Shown here: positions 46,670 to 56,233 of the stretch, piece after piece | Position numbering within the stretch: position 1 is the stretch's first letter | How the letters are laid out: each line of letters begins with the position of its first letter | Origin: Oculatella sp. LEGE 06141 | Lineage (GTDB): Bacteria; Cyanobacteriota; Cyanobacteriia; Elainellales; Elainellaceae | DNA: 64,000 bases | Assembly (NCBI RefSeq): GCF_015207605.1 | Contig: NZ_JADEWO010000027.1 | Location: forward strand, 25,299 to 89,298 | Reading direction: 5' to 3' | Notes under the pieces: model-generated | Databases searched by the model: none | What the model was told of the DNA's origin: nothing | What the model saw: the letters and a program-made list of their open reading frames with translations, nothing else | Made by a program: the position numbers and the translations under genes

Positions 46670-48271
46670 CTACTCCAGGATTGAATAATTGAACGGGTTG
46701 AATAAGCTGGCATCAACGTAGTTAATGCGAGCCATAGGGCTGAGGGCTGAAAGTACCTGTTGTCCGTAGCTGCGATAATTAACCCGGTTATCGAGCAAGG
46801 CAACCACTCCCTGAGAGTCGCGCACGGGAGCGATCGCCCGTTGTAGTTCGCTCAGCGCCTCTGGCAGCAAATAGAGCCGGAACCAGTCTTGGCGTAACTG
46901 TTTGTAGTAGGCAACTCGCCCCGCAACTAACGGTTCCTCTAAGGACGGGATCGGCAGCGTTGCAATGACTAACAGACGGGGTGCTGGCAGCACCGCTTGA
47001 TGTTGCTGCCAAAACTCCCAGCCGGAGACAAGAATACCGTGGTCATCCAGGCACGTCTTTTCCACCTGAACGCGGGAGCCAAATTCTGCCGCCAGTTCAG
47101 AACCGACCTGCGCTTTTAGGGGCACATCGCCCACCAGCACCACCGTCATGCCCTGGCTTGCTGTGTTGGTGGCTGCAATGAGTGACCGCAATTCTTGCAT
47201 CAGCGACGGTTGAAACTGAGGGGTATTGGGCAGCGGCATTCCGTCCGGTAAATACAGGTGGATCAATTCATTTTGGCGATCGGGCGAAAATTTGAGGCAG
47301 GTCAGATCTCCTAACCCCACCCGTTGGCGATAGATAGGCGCTTCTGTTTCTAAATCTAAAAAGCCACCAACGAGTACAACGGGCTGCTGTGACCAGACAT
47401 TACTCAGGGCAGATGCTACTTCAACAGGGCCGCTAAACAGCGAGAACTGCCCCTGGCGGCGGTTGATTTCTGTCCACACAAGCTGTCCGGTGACTGATAG
47501 GTTTTGGAAGAGCGATCGCCAGACATCGGTGAGTTGACAGGCGGTTTTAGCCACAGGCTCGGCCAGCTCTGAAGCCGAACCTAGCTCTGGGTCTGGATAA
47601 AACCAACCGTTGTCCTGGAGGAGATGAGCCAGATTCGTTAAAATGTCTTGCTCGGGTTGCCCAATTAAATAACACTCGTAGGGGTTCGCCGGATGCTGAA
47701 AGATCGATCGCGTCATTTGCACTCGCGCATCGCGAATCGTGTCGGCGTGTTCGGGGCAAGCCAGCATTAGCTCGTCCCAATCGCAGGGTTGAATCTGGGT
47801 GGTCAGCAGATCGCGTGTCCACGTCTCAATGTCATCAGCACCATCAATAATGGTGGGAATTCCAGGTGGGAACCGCCCTTCGTTGAACAGCCGATCGCTG
47901 AACCAGGCATCTGGAGAGGTTAGCAACAGCCCTTGAAACTCTTCACCCGGCCAGCGATCGCCTGTCCGAATCGCCTTTTGTGCTGGAATCCACTGCCGCA
48001 ACCGGGGAATTTCTACCATCAACAACCGTTGCTGCACCGCTTCTGGAACGACTAAAATTGCCGGTTCTGGCCAGATAAGGGCGGGCATGAGGTAGCTCAA
48101 CCGATAGCGCCCATGATAGCCAGAAGGCGCACCCGCCTGGATCAGGGCACTGCGATCGAGGCGCAGCGCACGGGCAACCAGTCGCGCCATCGTTAAGTGA
48201 TGGTGCCAATAGGGTTCGCCCTGCTCTCGCAGAAACGCACGAAGCTGTTGATGAACTTCTACCTCAATCAC
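46670..48271 (-). CDS. DinG/XPD-like helicase relative with altered ATPase motifs
   Basis: A 533-residue protein with the layout of DinG-type superfamily 2 helicases, but motif I and II look changed. Where a P-loop GTGKS is expected the protein reads GAPSGYHGRYRLSYLMPAL (residues 47-65), and where DEAH is expected it reads IIDGADDIE (141-149). The C-terminal helicase half still has LLVIATLPIPSLEEPLV and RAIAPVRDSQGVVALLD, the latter matching the R-rich motif VI region. It may be a degenerate helicase with a structural or regulatory role. I believe relatives exist in cyanobacteria but cannot confirm that here. Confidence 0.72.
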   Translation of the reverse strand: MIEVEVHQQLRAFLREQGEPYWHHHLTMARLVARALRLDRSALIQAGAPSGYHGRYRLSYLMPALIWPEPAILVVPEAVQQRLLMVEIPRLRQWIPAQKAIRTGDRWPGEEFQGLLLTSPDAWFSDRLFNEGRFPPGIPTIIDGADDIETWTRDLLTTQIQPCDWDELMLACPEHADTIRDARVQMTRSIFQHPANPYECYLIGQPEQDILTNLAHLLQDNGWFYPDPELGSASELAEPVAKTACQLTDVWRSLFQNLSVTGQLVWTEINRRQGQFSLFSGPVEVASALSNVWSQQPVVLVGGFLDLETEAPIYRQRVGLGDLTCLKFSPDRQNELIHLYLPDGMPLPNTPQFQPSLMQELRSLIAATNTASQGMTVVLVGDVPLKAQVGSELAAEFGSRVQVEKTCLDDHGILVSGWEFWQQHQAVLPAPRLLVIATLPIPSLEEPLVAGRVAYYKQLRQDWFRLYLLPEALSELQRAIAPVRDSQGVVALLDNRVNYRSYGQQVLSALSPMARINYVDASLFNPFNYSILE

Positions 48272-48632
48272 GAGCGTGAACTTCTCGCATTACAAACGAA
48301 CTTTATTGTGACACAAACCTCATAGCTACTCATGTTGCCCGAAGCAGAGGACTCAGCACGTCAGGCAAAGTGCGGTGTTTGGAGTGGTGTTGGCTAAATC
48401 GTCCGCATCATCAACGATCGCGCTCTGTTTAATCATATCCAACCCACTGGGATTAAGCCTCAGCAATGCCTGATCCCGACAGGAGATCCGGCAGCAATAG
48501 GTAAGGCGATCGCTCCTAAAGTAGCCAGCTCAACCTCTTTGCACGGCATCCGTTCGATCGTTTGATCATCTGGCCGACAGGCATGACAAAATTGCAGCAC
48601 GCCAGCAACGTAGCATTTAATTTGTGACGATT
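48272..48632. other. Intergenic region upstream of tyrA
   Basis: About 360 bases between divergent genes, rich in HIP1 sites but with no supported frame, hairpin terminator or RNA gene. Confidence 0.4.
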
Positions 48633-49484
48633 ATGAAGATCGGTATTGTGGGACTAGGGCTGATTGGAGGATCGATGGGGTTAGATTTTCGATCGCACCA
48701 GCATACTGTGCTGGGAGTAAGCCGACAGCAGACAACCTGTGAACAGGCGATCGCCCGGGGTGTAGTGGACGAAGCCAGTCCTGATTTATCGTTGTTGGCC
48801 GCCGCTGACGTTATCTTTCTGTGTACCCCTTTGCACGCTCTGGCTGCTACAACCGCCGCACTGGTTCCTTATCTTTCAACCGCTACCATCCTGACGGATG
48901 TTGGTTCGGTGAAACAACCAATTGTTGAGGCGATCGAACCCCAATGGTCGAACTTTGTGGGGGGGCACCCTATGGCCGGAACGACCGAATCTGGACTGGA
49001 TGCTGCCCAACCAGACCTGTTTGTGAATCGAGCTTATGTGTTAACCCCAACTGAAGCCACACCCGCAGAGTCGCTGGAAACCGTAGCCCATTTAGCGCGA
49101 TCGCTCCAGTCGCAGGTGTATTACTGCCAGCCTGCCGAGCACGATCGTGCCGTTGCCTGGATTTCCCATCTTCCAGTCATGGTTAGCGCCAGCCTGATTG
49201 CGGCTTGCCAAAGCGAACTCGATCCTGATGTGCTGAATCTGGCTCAAACCTTTGCCAGCTCTGGCTTTCGCGATACAAGCCGAGTGGGGGGCGGCAACCC
49301 CGAACTGGGGCTGATGATGGCGCAGTATAACCGTCCGTGCCTGGTGCGATCGCTCCAGGCCTACCGTTCTCAGCTCAACCAGATCATTGAGTGTGTGGAA
49401 GGCGAGAAGTGGAGCGATTTGGAACAGTTACTCAGCCAAACCAGCCGCGATCGCCCCAAGTTCGTAGACAACCTGCAGAAGTAA
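48633..49484 (+). CDS. tyrA: Prephenate/arogenate dehydrogenase
   Basis: TyrA makes the tyrosine precursor; cyanobacterial forms usually use arogenate and NADP. The Rossmann motif GIVGLGLIGGSMGLDFRSH opens the protein. GGHPMAGTTESGLDAAQPDLF follows, with the conserved catalytic-region His-Pro, then HDRAVAWISHLPVMVSASLI and GFRDTSRVGGGNPELGLMM. From ATG 48633 it has 283 residues, normal for the family; the longer frame starts with GTG at 48624. No ACT domain. Single gene. Confidence 0.93.
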   Translation: MKIGIVGLGLIGGSMGLDFRSHQHTVLGVSRQQTTCEQAIARGVVDEASPDLSLLAAADVIFLCTPLHALAATTAALVPYLSTATILTDVGSVKQPIVEAIEPQWSNFVGGHPMAGTTESGLDAAQPDLFVNRAYVLTPTEATPAESLETVAHLARSLQSQVYYCQPAEHDRAVAWISHLPVMVSASLIAACQSELDPDVLNLAQTFASSGFRDTSRVGGGNPELGLMMAQYNRPCLVRSLQAYRSQLNQIIECVEGEKWSDLEQLLSQTSRDRPKFVDNLQK

Positions 49485-49494
49485 ATTCTTGTCC

Positions 49495-50058
49495 TTATCC
49501 GTTGGCTGCAACTCCCTGCAACTCCTCTAGTCGCGCCAGTACCTCAACGCTGTGAATCGCTGGATTCACCCCAACAAAACGCTCCCGTAGAATTCCATCT
49601 GGGTCAATGATATACGTGTGTCGCAGGGAGACATATCCTAACCAGGAGCCATAAGCCTTGCTCACCGAACCGTCTACATCGGCCAACAGCGGAAAGGTTA
49701 GCCCTTCGGAATCACAAAACTTCGCATGGGAATCGATATCGTCAGCGCTGATCCCCAAAATTTGGGTATTGCGTTCCAGGTACTTCGGCAGATCTTGCTG
49801 AAATCGACGCGCCTCTAATGTGCAACCGGAGGTGAAATCCTTGGGATAAAAGTAAGCGACAACCCATTTGCCCCGATACTGCGACAGAGCCACATTGCCA
49901 TTGCCGGAGTTGGTTGGCAGCGTAAACTCTGGGGCAGGCTCGTTGAGAGGCGGCTGTTTGCCACCCAGTGCCAGTGCTGCTGGTGCCACCAATAACGTAG
50001 CAACAATAACAAGACAGGTTGCAATCAGCGTACGAAGTAAGGAGCGACGACCGATCAT
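49495..50058 (-). CDS. Exported PrxQ/BCP-type peroxiredoxin lacking the nearby resolving cysteine
   Basis: A 187-residue peroxiredoxin with an N-terminal signal or membrane segment (about 5-30), then the thioredoxin-fold core PAPEFTLPTNSGNGNVALSQ. The peroxidatic Cys79 sits in PKDFTSGCTLEARRF. In classic PrxQ the residue five later is the resolving Cys (GCTxEAC); here it is Arg84. Cys115 (KFCDSEG) could take over as resolver. Lumenal or periplasmic location is inferred from the signal. Convergent with tyrA, 10 bases between stops. Confidence 0.9.
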   Translation of the reverse strand: MIGRRSLLRTLIATCLVIVATLLVAPAALALGGKQPPLNEPAPEFTLPTNSGNGNVALSQYRGKWVVAYFYPKDFTSGCTLEARRFQQDLPKYLERNTQILGISADDIDSHAKFCDSEGLTFPLLADVDGSVSKAYGSWLGYVSLRHTYIIDPDGILRERFVGVNPAIHSVEVLARLEELQGVAANG

Positions 50059-50137
50059 TTGGAAGACGATTGAGGGTTTACTTAAAATAAGTTTACAAAG
50101 AGATGACTGGTTCTACAATCAACTGGTTCGCCTATTT

Positions 50138-51028
50138 TCATTGGGTCGAGTTGGCACTGGCTTCGATCGCAGACTGATCGTTGTATTTCTGCTGATCGAA
50201 AAAATACAGCGTCCGAATTGGGTAAGGAATATTGAAATCGGCTTCGTCACAGGCTTGCTTCAGTGTGAGCATGACTTTGGTTCGAACTTGCCGAACGTGG
50301 AGCATTTGCGGTCGTGTCCAATAGCGCACGATGAAGTTAATGGAGCTGTCGCCAAAGCCAACCACGTCTACTTCGATAGATGGCGTGGACAGCACGCCTT
50401 CTACATCAGCCATCGCGGTTTGCAAAACCTGTAACGCTCTCGCTAACGGGGTGTTGTAATCCAAGCCAATTTCTAGATCGGTGCGGCGACAGTTGCGATC
50501 GGTCAACACTTGCACGGAATTAGTAAACACAACCGCGTTGGGAATCACTACCCGCTCCCCGGTGTACTTACGGATCTCCGTCGATCGCACATTGATTGCT
50601 TCAACCGTACCTTCATATTCGTCCACAATAATCTGGTCATTCAGGCGAAAGGGTTCATTGATCAGCAGCAAGATCCCCGCCAAAAAGTTCTTGAAGATAT
50701 CCTGGAACGCAAAGCCAACCGCAACCGAACCCAGCCCCAGGAAGCCGATTAAGTCTCCCAGTCCCAAATCGGGAAAGAGGATAATGCTGGCAAACAAAAC
50801 GCCGACCACCCAAATGGCAACGGAGGTGACCTGCACTAGCAGCGATTGCAGCGAAACACTCTTCAATACCCGCTCAGCAGCAGCACTCACCAGCCGCCGA
50901 ATCACAGGAACGCTATAGCGAGTAATGACCAAAATCACGATCGCCGTCAGCAAGGCAGGAATAATCTCAATGGTCTGCCCAATCAATTTCAGCAAACTTT
51001 GCTGAATGGTTGTAATAATTTCGCTCAC
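50138..51028 (-). CDS. Small-conductance mechanosensitive channel (MscS family)
   Basis: A 296-residue MscS protein with three membrane spans and a cytoplasmic beta domain. The pore-lining span 3 is LGSVAVGFAFQDIFKNFLAG, typical of the family. The beta domain has VRSTEIRKYTGERVVIPNAV and FTNSVQVLTDRNCRRTDLE. The C-terminal vestibule reads NFIVRYWTRPQMLHVRQV. Releases osmolytes upon hypo-osmotic stress. Single-gene unit, downstream of the fasciclin gene terminator. Confidence 0.93.
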   Translation of the reverse strand: MSEIITTIQQSLLKLIGQTIEIIPALLTAIVILVITRYSVPVIRRLVSAAAERVLKSVSLQSLLVQVTSVAIWVVGVLFASIILFPDLGLGDLIGFLGLGSVAVGFAFQDIFKNFLAGILLLINEPFRLNDQIIVDEYEGTVEAINVRSTEIRKYTGERVVIPNAVVFTNSVQVLTDRNCRRTDLEIGLDYNTPLARALQVLQTAMADVEGVLSTPSIEVDVVGFGDSSINFIVRYWTRPQMLHVRQVRTKVMLTLKQACDEADFNIPYPIRTLYFFDQQKYNDQSAIEASANSTQ

Positions 51029-51186
51029 CAGCGCACAACAGAACTCAATTTCATCAGTATCTCAGTGCCGAATTACTGTTTTGCAACTGCCTCAAGGGGT
51101 AAAGTGCGATCGGTCGTTGAGCCATGAAGCCGCTTGAGGAAGGGGATCTCTACCCGGCAACCGGAACCAGTATCGATAAAAACAAA

Positions 51187-51232
51187 GAGTGTGTTGCTTC
51201 ACTCCCTAAAAAAGCAGCGAAGCAACACACTC
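51187..51232 (-). terminator. Terminator of the fasciclin gene
   Basis: A perfect 14-bp stem (GAGTGTGTTGCTTC / GAAGCAACACACTC) with an 18-base loop, followed on the minus strand by TTTGTTTTTATCG. It lies about 130 bases past the fasciclin stop. Confidence 0.8.
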
Positions 51233-51362
51233 TTGTCTCCCAGCCTTGCAAGGACTTTGCCGGACAAAGCCCCCACGTTAGCGGTTGCGATGGTTTAACT
51301 CAAACGTAAACTGGGGCTGCAATTCAACAGCGCTTAGAAGCACAACCCAGTCCCGCCATTCC

Positions 51363-52067
51363 TTACATGCCGGGAGGAAGGATGACCTGGTCAATCACGT
51401 GAATTACGCCGTTGCTAGCCTCGATATCGGCTTGCGTCACAGTGGCCTCATTGACCATCACCATGTCGTCATCAACCGTGACAGTAACGGGGCTACCTTC
51501 AACGGTGTCAACATCGCCAGAAGACAGTTGGTCGGAGGTGACTGTACCAGGCACAACATGATAGGTGAGAACTTGAATCAGCGCTTCACGGTTCTCAGGC
51601 TTCAACAGTTCTTCGACAGTGCCTTCGGGCAGAGCTGCAAACGCAGCATCGGTGGGGGCAAAGACAGTGTAAGGCCCTTCTCCTGCCAGTACGTCCGTTA
51701 AACCAGCCGCTGTCAGGGCTGCGGTGAGGGTTTCAAAATTACCCGCAGTGGAGGCAATATCCACAATAGTGCCTTCAGATGCGGTAGGAGCAACTGAGGT
51801 TGCTGGTGCCTCAGGCTCATACATGCCGCCAGGCGCGTCCATTGCTTCAGGTTTGTCCATGCTTCCAGGCATCGCTTCAAGAGTCATATCTGGCGCTTCA
51901 GGTGTGCCTTGAGCCGTAGCAGAACCGTTGTAAGGCGGTTCACTGAAAATGCTAGGAGCCGGATTCATTTGGGCGATCGCGGGGAGTGCAACCATCGCCC
52001 CTGCTGCTGCGGCACCTGCAATACCGATCAGTTGCTTGATGGAACGGCCAGACTTCTGTAGATTCAT
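51363..52067 (-). CDS. Exported fasciclin (FAS1) domain protein
   Basis: A 234-residue protein with an N-terminal signal (about 1-33, ending LPAIAQMNP). A low-complexity Met/Pro/Glu linker (about 45-95, for example EAMPGSMDKPEAMDAPGG) leads to one FAS1 domain (about 100-234). Its H1 and H2 motifs are TVFAPTDAAFAALPEGTVEE and NGVIHVIDQVILPPGM. FAS1 domains mediate adhesion or matrix contacts. Likely secreted to the cell surface. Single gene with its own terminator. Confidence 0.93.
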   Translation of the reverse strand: MNLQKSGRSIKQLIGIAGAAAAGAMVALPAIAQMNPAPSIFSEPPYNGSATAQGTPEAPDMTLEAMPGSMDKPEAMDAPGGMYEPEAPATSVAPTASEGTIVDIASTAGNFETLTAALTAAGLTDVLAGEGPYTVFAPTDAAFAALPEGTVEELLKPENREALIQVLTYHVVPGTVTSDQLSSGDVDTVEGSPVTVTVDDDMVMVNEATVTQADIEASNGVIHVIDQVILPPGM

Positions 52068-52519
52068 CGAGATATGTCTCCTTATGTTAATCCGTTGTAA
52101 AGTTTCTTAATAACTATGACGGACAGATAAAGTTCTTGTTCCTTTGTGTGAAGGAAAAGTGAATTGCGGTTTCCTATCCGTTGCAGGAGTTAGTTTAAAT
52201 ATTCTTAAGCTTTGTAAACAATATTTATGCCTCAGGTCGGATATTTAATCGCCAGGAGGCAGTTAGTTTCTTGGAGGAGATATTAGATCAACTGCGCGAT
52301 CGCCCTCTGGTTCTCCTCACGTTGCTAAGTTAGAAGCGGCGACAAAAACAGGTTCGTCTTGCAGGCTCGGTTTTCAGGCTCAGTTCTGGTGATTTGTGCA
52401 AATCGTCAGGTGTGAAAGCCGTTGATGAAAGTGGTCAAAAACAGCAGTTAAAGAAAGTACTCAAACGCAACCAATCCAAGCCAACGACGTTCATCATTGC
52501 CTTTATTCAGGAGATACCA

Positions 52520-53314
52520 ATGCTGGAGCTATACCAATTTGAACTGTCTCATTACTGCGAAAAGGTACGGCTGATTCTTGATTACAAGGGGTTGGCCTAC
52601 CGCAAAATTGAAGTTACACCGGGCATTGGGCAGGTTGATCTCTTCCGGTTATCTGGTCAGCGGCAGGTTCCTGTATTAAAAGATGGCAACGAGGTCATTG
52701 CAGACTCTACTGCGATCGCCCTGTATCTCGATCGCAAGTTTCCCGATCGTCCCATTTTGCCTGCCGACGCAAAGCAACGAGCGCTCTGTCTCTTGATGGA
52801 AGAATGGGCAGATGAGTCCATTGGTCTCAATAGCCGCAAGGTGATGTTGGGCGCGTTTAATCAAAGCCCGGAACTGCGGCTCTCGTCGCTACCCGCTTCT
52901 ACGCCCGATCTGGTTCGCAACCTGGTGAAGTCGTTTCCGCGTGAAGTGTTTGATGTGTTGGGTGCCGGAGTGGGGTTAGGAGCAGAGTCCGTCCGCAGCG
53001 CTCGTAAGGCAATGGAACAAAATCTGGAGTCGCTCAATACGCTGCTTCAGGACAGTCCCTATCTGGTTTCAGATCAGCCCACTCTGGCCGATTTCGCGGT
53101 TGCAGGGCTGACGATGTACATCAAGTTTCCCGATATTCCTTATTTAGCCATTCCCGATGGACTCAAAGGAAAGGGCGTTCCCGGATTGGCTGATGTTTTT
53201 GCTTACAGCACGTTTTGGGAGTGGCGCGATCGCCTTTATGCTGATTTCCGCAAGCCCCCGATTTCTGCAACACCTCCCGCTTCCTCCGCACCAACCTCTA
53301 TTGATATTGAGTAG
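52520..53314 (+). CDS. Glutathione S-transferase family protein
   Basis: A 264-residue GST. The N-terminal thioredoxin-like domain is LYQFELSHYCEKVRLILDYK with RQVPVLKDGNEVIADSTAIA (cis-Pro and the glutathione-binding Ser). The helical C-terminal domain ends with LSRQPTLADFAVAGL-like sequence (SDQPTLADFAVAGLTMYIKF). The tail (ISATPPASSAPTSIDIE) is variable. The start at ATG 52520 is supported by AGGAGAT four bases before it, although the frame opens at 52394. Active-site residue is likely Ser10 or Cys13 (SHYC). Confidence 0.92.
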   Translation: MLELYQFELSHYCEKVRLILDYKGLAYRKIEVTPGIGQVDLFRLSGQRQVPVLKDGNEVIADSTAIALYLDRKFPDRPILPADAKQRALCLLMEEWADESIGLNSRKVMLGAFNQSPELRLSSLPASTPDLVRNLVKSFPREVFDVLGAGVGLGAESVRSARKAMEQNLESLNTLLQDSPYLVSDQPTLADFAVAGLTMYIKFPDIPYLAIPDGLKGKGVPGLADVFAYSTFWEWRDRLYADFRKPPISATPPASSAPTSIDIE

Positions 53315-53479
53315 CTGGATCTAGCCTCGATGTTAAGCCGAGCGACAGGCGTTAAACACTGAGCGCGTGCTGTTGAGGTTTGCAGACCCGTGGATTAAAT
53401 TTCGCTAGAACGTCTGTATTAACAGCTGGAAGCAGGCTACCATAAGCCAGTAGGTTTGGTAGTCTCAGCAAAAGTTGGC

Positions 53480-55216
53480 ATGGAGTTGGAAAAGCCCCTC
53501 GGTTCGGTTATCCAAGGCTCACTCAGCCAGGGATTAGAAGTGCGGCTGCATCCCGATGTTTCGGTTGAAGATATGCGGGTTGGCAAATTTCTGGTGGTAC
53601 ACGGAAGGCGATCGCGCTTTTTTTGTATGCTCACCGACGTGTCCCTGGGTACAGCTAGCCAGCGTATCCTGGCAAACCCACCTGATCCCAGCAACACATT
53701 TCTGCATGAGGTGCTGGCTGGAACGGGTACCTTTGGCACCATCAACTTAACGCCCATGTTGATGTTTACCCCAGAAGCGACCACTCCGCCCAACGGCAAG
53801 CTTCCAACCCCGCCAGAGCAAGAGAGCCAGGATGGGCAACTCTCTCTACCCGCGTCGTATCAAGCCAACAGCGATAGCGGATATGAACTGTTGCCCGTCA
53901 AAACTATTCCCAGTCACTTCAGCCAGGTGTATGACGCGCACGAGCGAGACTTTCGCGCTGTGTTTGGCTGGGAGGATGATCCCCATCGGCGCAACTTTGC
54001 CATCGGCCAACCCATTGATATGGATGTGCCCATTTGCATTGACCTCGATCGCTTTGTAGAGCGAAGCAACGGCATCTTTGGCAAATCGGGAACGGGAAAA
54101 TCCTTTTTAACCCGCCTCTTGCTGTCGGGCATTATTCGCAAACGAGCGGCTGTCAATTTAATCTTTGACATGCACTCCGAGTACGGCTGGGAAGCCGCCC
54201 GCGAAGGCAAACAGTTCAGCACCGTCAAGGGGTTACGGCAACTGTTTCCAGGCCAGGTGCAGATCTACACACTCGATACGCAATCGACCAAACGGCGAGG
54301 TGTACGAGACGCACAAGAACTTTACATCAGCTACGACCAGATTGAGGTTGAAGACCTGGCACTGGTTCGAGGAGAACTGAACCTGTCGGAAGCCAGCCTG
54401 GAAAACGCCATCATTTTGCGAAACGAATTTGGTAAATCCTGGATCACGCGGCTGCTATCCATGAGCAACGAAGAAATTCAGGAGTTTTGTGAAGTGAAGA
54501 TGGGCAGCAAATCGTCCATTATGGCGCTTCAGCGCAAGCTGACCCGGTTGGATGATTTGAAGTATCTGCGTCAAAGCTCGCCACACAACTATGTGGGGCA
54601 AATTTTAGATTCCCTTGAAGCCGGAAAGCACGTCGTTGTAGAGTTTGGCTCTCAATCCAATATGCTGTCGTACATGTTGGCAACCAACATCATTGCGCGT
54701 CGGATTCATGCCAGCTACGTGCATAAGGCCGAAAAATTCTTGCAGACAAAGAACCCAAGCGATCGCCCCCGGCAACTGGTGATCACCATTGAAGAAGCCC
54801 ATCGGTTTCTGGATTCAGCCACCGTGCGTCAAACCATCTTTGGTACGATCGCCCGCGAAATGCGGAAGTATTTCGTGACGCTGCTAGTGGTCGATCAGCG
54901 TCCCTCTGGAATCGACAACGAGGTTATGTCTCAGGTTGGGACACGAATTACGGCTCTATTAAATGATGAGAAAGACATTGATGCCATCTTTACGGGCGTT
55001 TCTGGTGGGCAGAGTTTGCGATCGGTTCTGGCAAAACTGGACTCGAAACAGCAAGCGCTAATCTTGGGACATGCCGTACCAATGCCGGTGGTGGTGCGAA
55101 CGCGCCCATACGACGAAACGTTTTATGCCGCCATTGGCGATATAGCCTGGGAAGAAGCGCCAACCGAGGCGGTATTCAAGGCGGCAGAGTCGGCCAAAGC
55201 AGATTTAGGATTCTAG
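53480..55216 (+). CDS. HerA/FtsK-type ATPase (DUF87 domain)
   Basis: A 578-residue ATPase. A N-terminal HAS-barrel-like segment (GSVIQGSLSQGLEVRLHPDV) leads to the RecA-like core with Walker A GKSGTGKSFLTRLL and Walker B LVITIEEAHRFL, then the arginine-finger region IAREMRKYFVTLLVVDQRPS. HerA-like proteins are hexameric DNA translocases that often act with NurA-type nucleases; no nurA is adjacent. The ATG at 53480 (MELEKPLGSVIQG) was preferred over TTG at 53456. Single gene. Confidence 0.9.
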   Translation: MELEKPLGSVIQGSLSQGLEVRLHPDVSVEDMRVGKFLVVHGRRSRFFCMLTDVSLGTASQRILANPPDPSNTFLHEVLAGTGTFGTINLTPMLMFTPEATTPPNGKLPTPPEQESQDGQLSLPASYQANSDSGYELLPVKTIPSHFSQVYDAHERDFRAVFGWEDDPHRRNFAIGQPIDMDVPICIDLDRFVERSNGIFGKSGTGKSFLTRLLLSGIIRKRAAVNLIFDMHSEYGWEAAREGKQFSTVKGLRQLFPGQVQIYTLDTQSTKRRGVRDAQELYISYDQIEVEDLALVRGELNLSEASLENAIILRNEFGKSWITRLLSMSNEEIQEFCEVKMGSKSSIMALQRKLTRLDDLKYLRQSSPHNYVGQILDSLEAGKHVVVEFGSQSNMLSYMLATNIIARRIHASYVHKAEKFLQTKNPSDRPRQLVITIEEAHRFLDSATVRQTIFGTIAREMRKYFVTLLVVDQRPSGIDNEVMSQVGTRITALLNDEKDIDAIFTGVSGGQSLRSVLAKLDSKQQALILGHAVPMPVVVRTRPYDETFYAAIGDIAWEEAPTEAVFKAAESAKADLGF

Positions 55217-56233
55217 AAATATCAGGCAAAAAGTAGACAACAGAGCTATACTATAGAACTCCAAAACAAGAACTCCAAAACAAGAAGAAATTCTAACAGG
55301 ACTTCTAAACCCTCACAGGATCACTCCTAAACCTAAGAGTAATCCTGGAACGATACAAGTCTTAGAGGTCTAAGTCGGATTCCACCGTCTGCATTAGCCC
55401 TCTGTATTCCCCATCTGGGGAACGTTCAGTAGAACTGGCTCGGATGTCCGCCAACCTTGGAGGATTAGAAGCCGGTTCGCGTTGGGCTTAACACGGCTCA
55501 ACCATCTTCTCAGACGGCTGAGCTTAGGTACGGTTATCCCTGCAAGATCTCCCTACCCTGGATTTTGCAGCAAGGCTCATCATTAATAAATAGACAGTTT
55601 AGCCGAAAGACAATCTAGACGAACACCTGTATTGCGTACGTCATATTCTCGTCACATTTAGGTGCCAACCTAATGATCAGCAGCAGATGTAAGCGCTTTG
55701 GTGCAATGCTTGTTCGTACTTCGTCCAGAGAGTTCATCCAATAGATTCATACTAAAGGATGAATCACCGCTTCTAAATCGGAGATTAAATGAATGTACGG
55801 TTTGGGCGACGATGCCACCCCTTTACTATAGTGCAAATTTGTATTAGCATGGAATAAAGCAAACTCATAATGATTTCGACTTAGAGTTTGCCAAACGCAG
55901 TGAAGAGTTCTCTAGTTGATTCAGAGCGATCACGGTTAGTTGTTTAGATGTTGAGGCTGTAGGATTTCTCAACTGCCGAGAGGATCGTGAACCTTTATCC
56001 TCTGTCATTCACCTGTCGCTTCACTTCACAGCGGGTGGGTGTGTCCTCCAAATCTTTTGTCGCTAGTAAGCCCCCGGCGGGGTGCAGTTTGTATTTCATT
56101 TGGCGACGCTTCGTTTAAGATTTGCGACCCCTAAGATTTGCGACCCCATAGACTGAAGCATCTTCTCTCTCTAAATATCGCCCCCTTTCTTATTTCTTAA
56201 GTCCCTGTTGAAGGAGTTCATTTCAAAAAAACC
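55217..56233. other. One-kilobase noncoding region upstream of the sigma factor gene
   Basis: No frame of note in 1017 bases. It holds two tandem repeats: GAACTCCAAAACAA twice at 55256-55283, and TAAGATTTGCGACCCC twice at 56116-56147. Possible hairpins include GAGGAT/ATCCTC around 55979-56001, TTCCCC/GGGGAA around 55408-55422 and GCCGG/CCGGC-type pairing near 55470-55496. The stretch probably holds the long sigma-gene leader and may contain an unannotated small RNA. I could not match it to 6S RNA, RNase P RNA, SRP RNA or tmRNA. Confidence 0.5.

Noticed and set aside
55217..56233. Considered as 6S RNA, tmRNA, RNase P RNA or SRP RNA locus
   Set aside because: None of the conserved sequence signatures I know for these RNAs is present.
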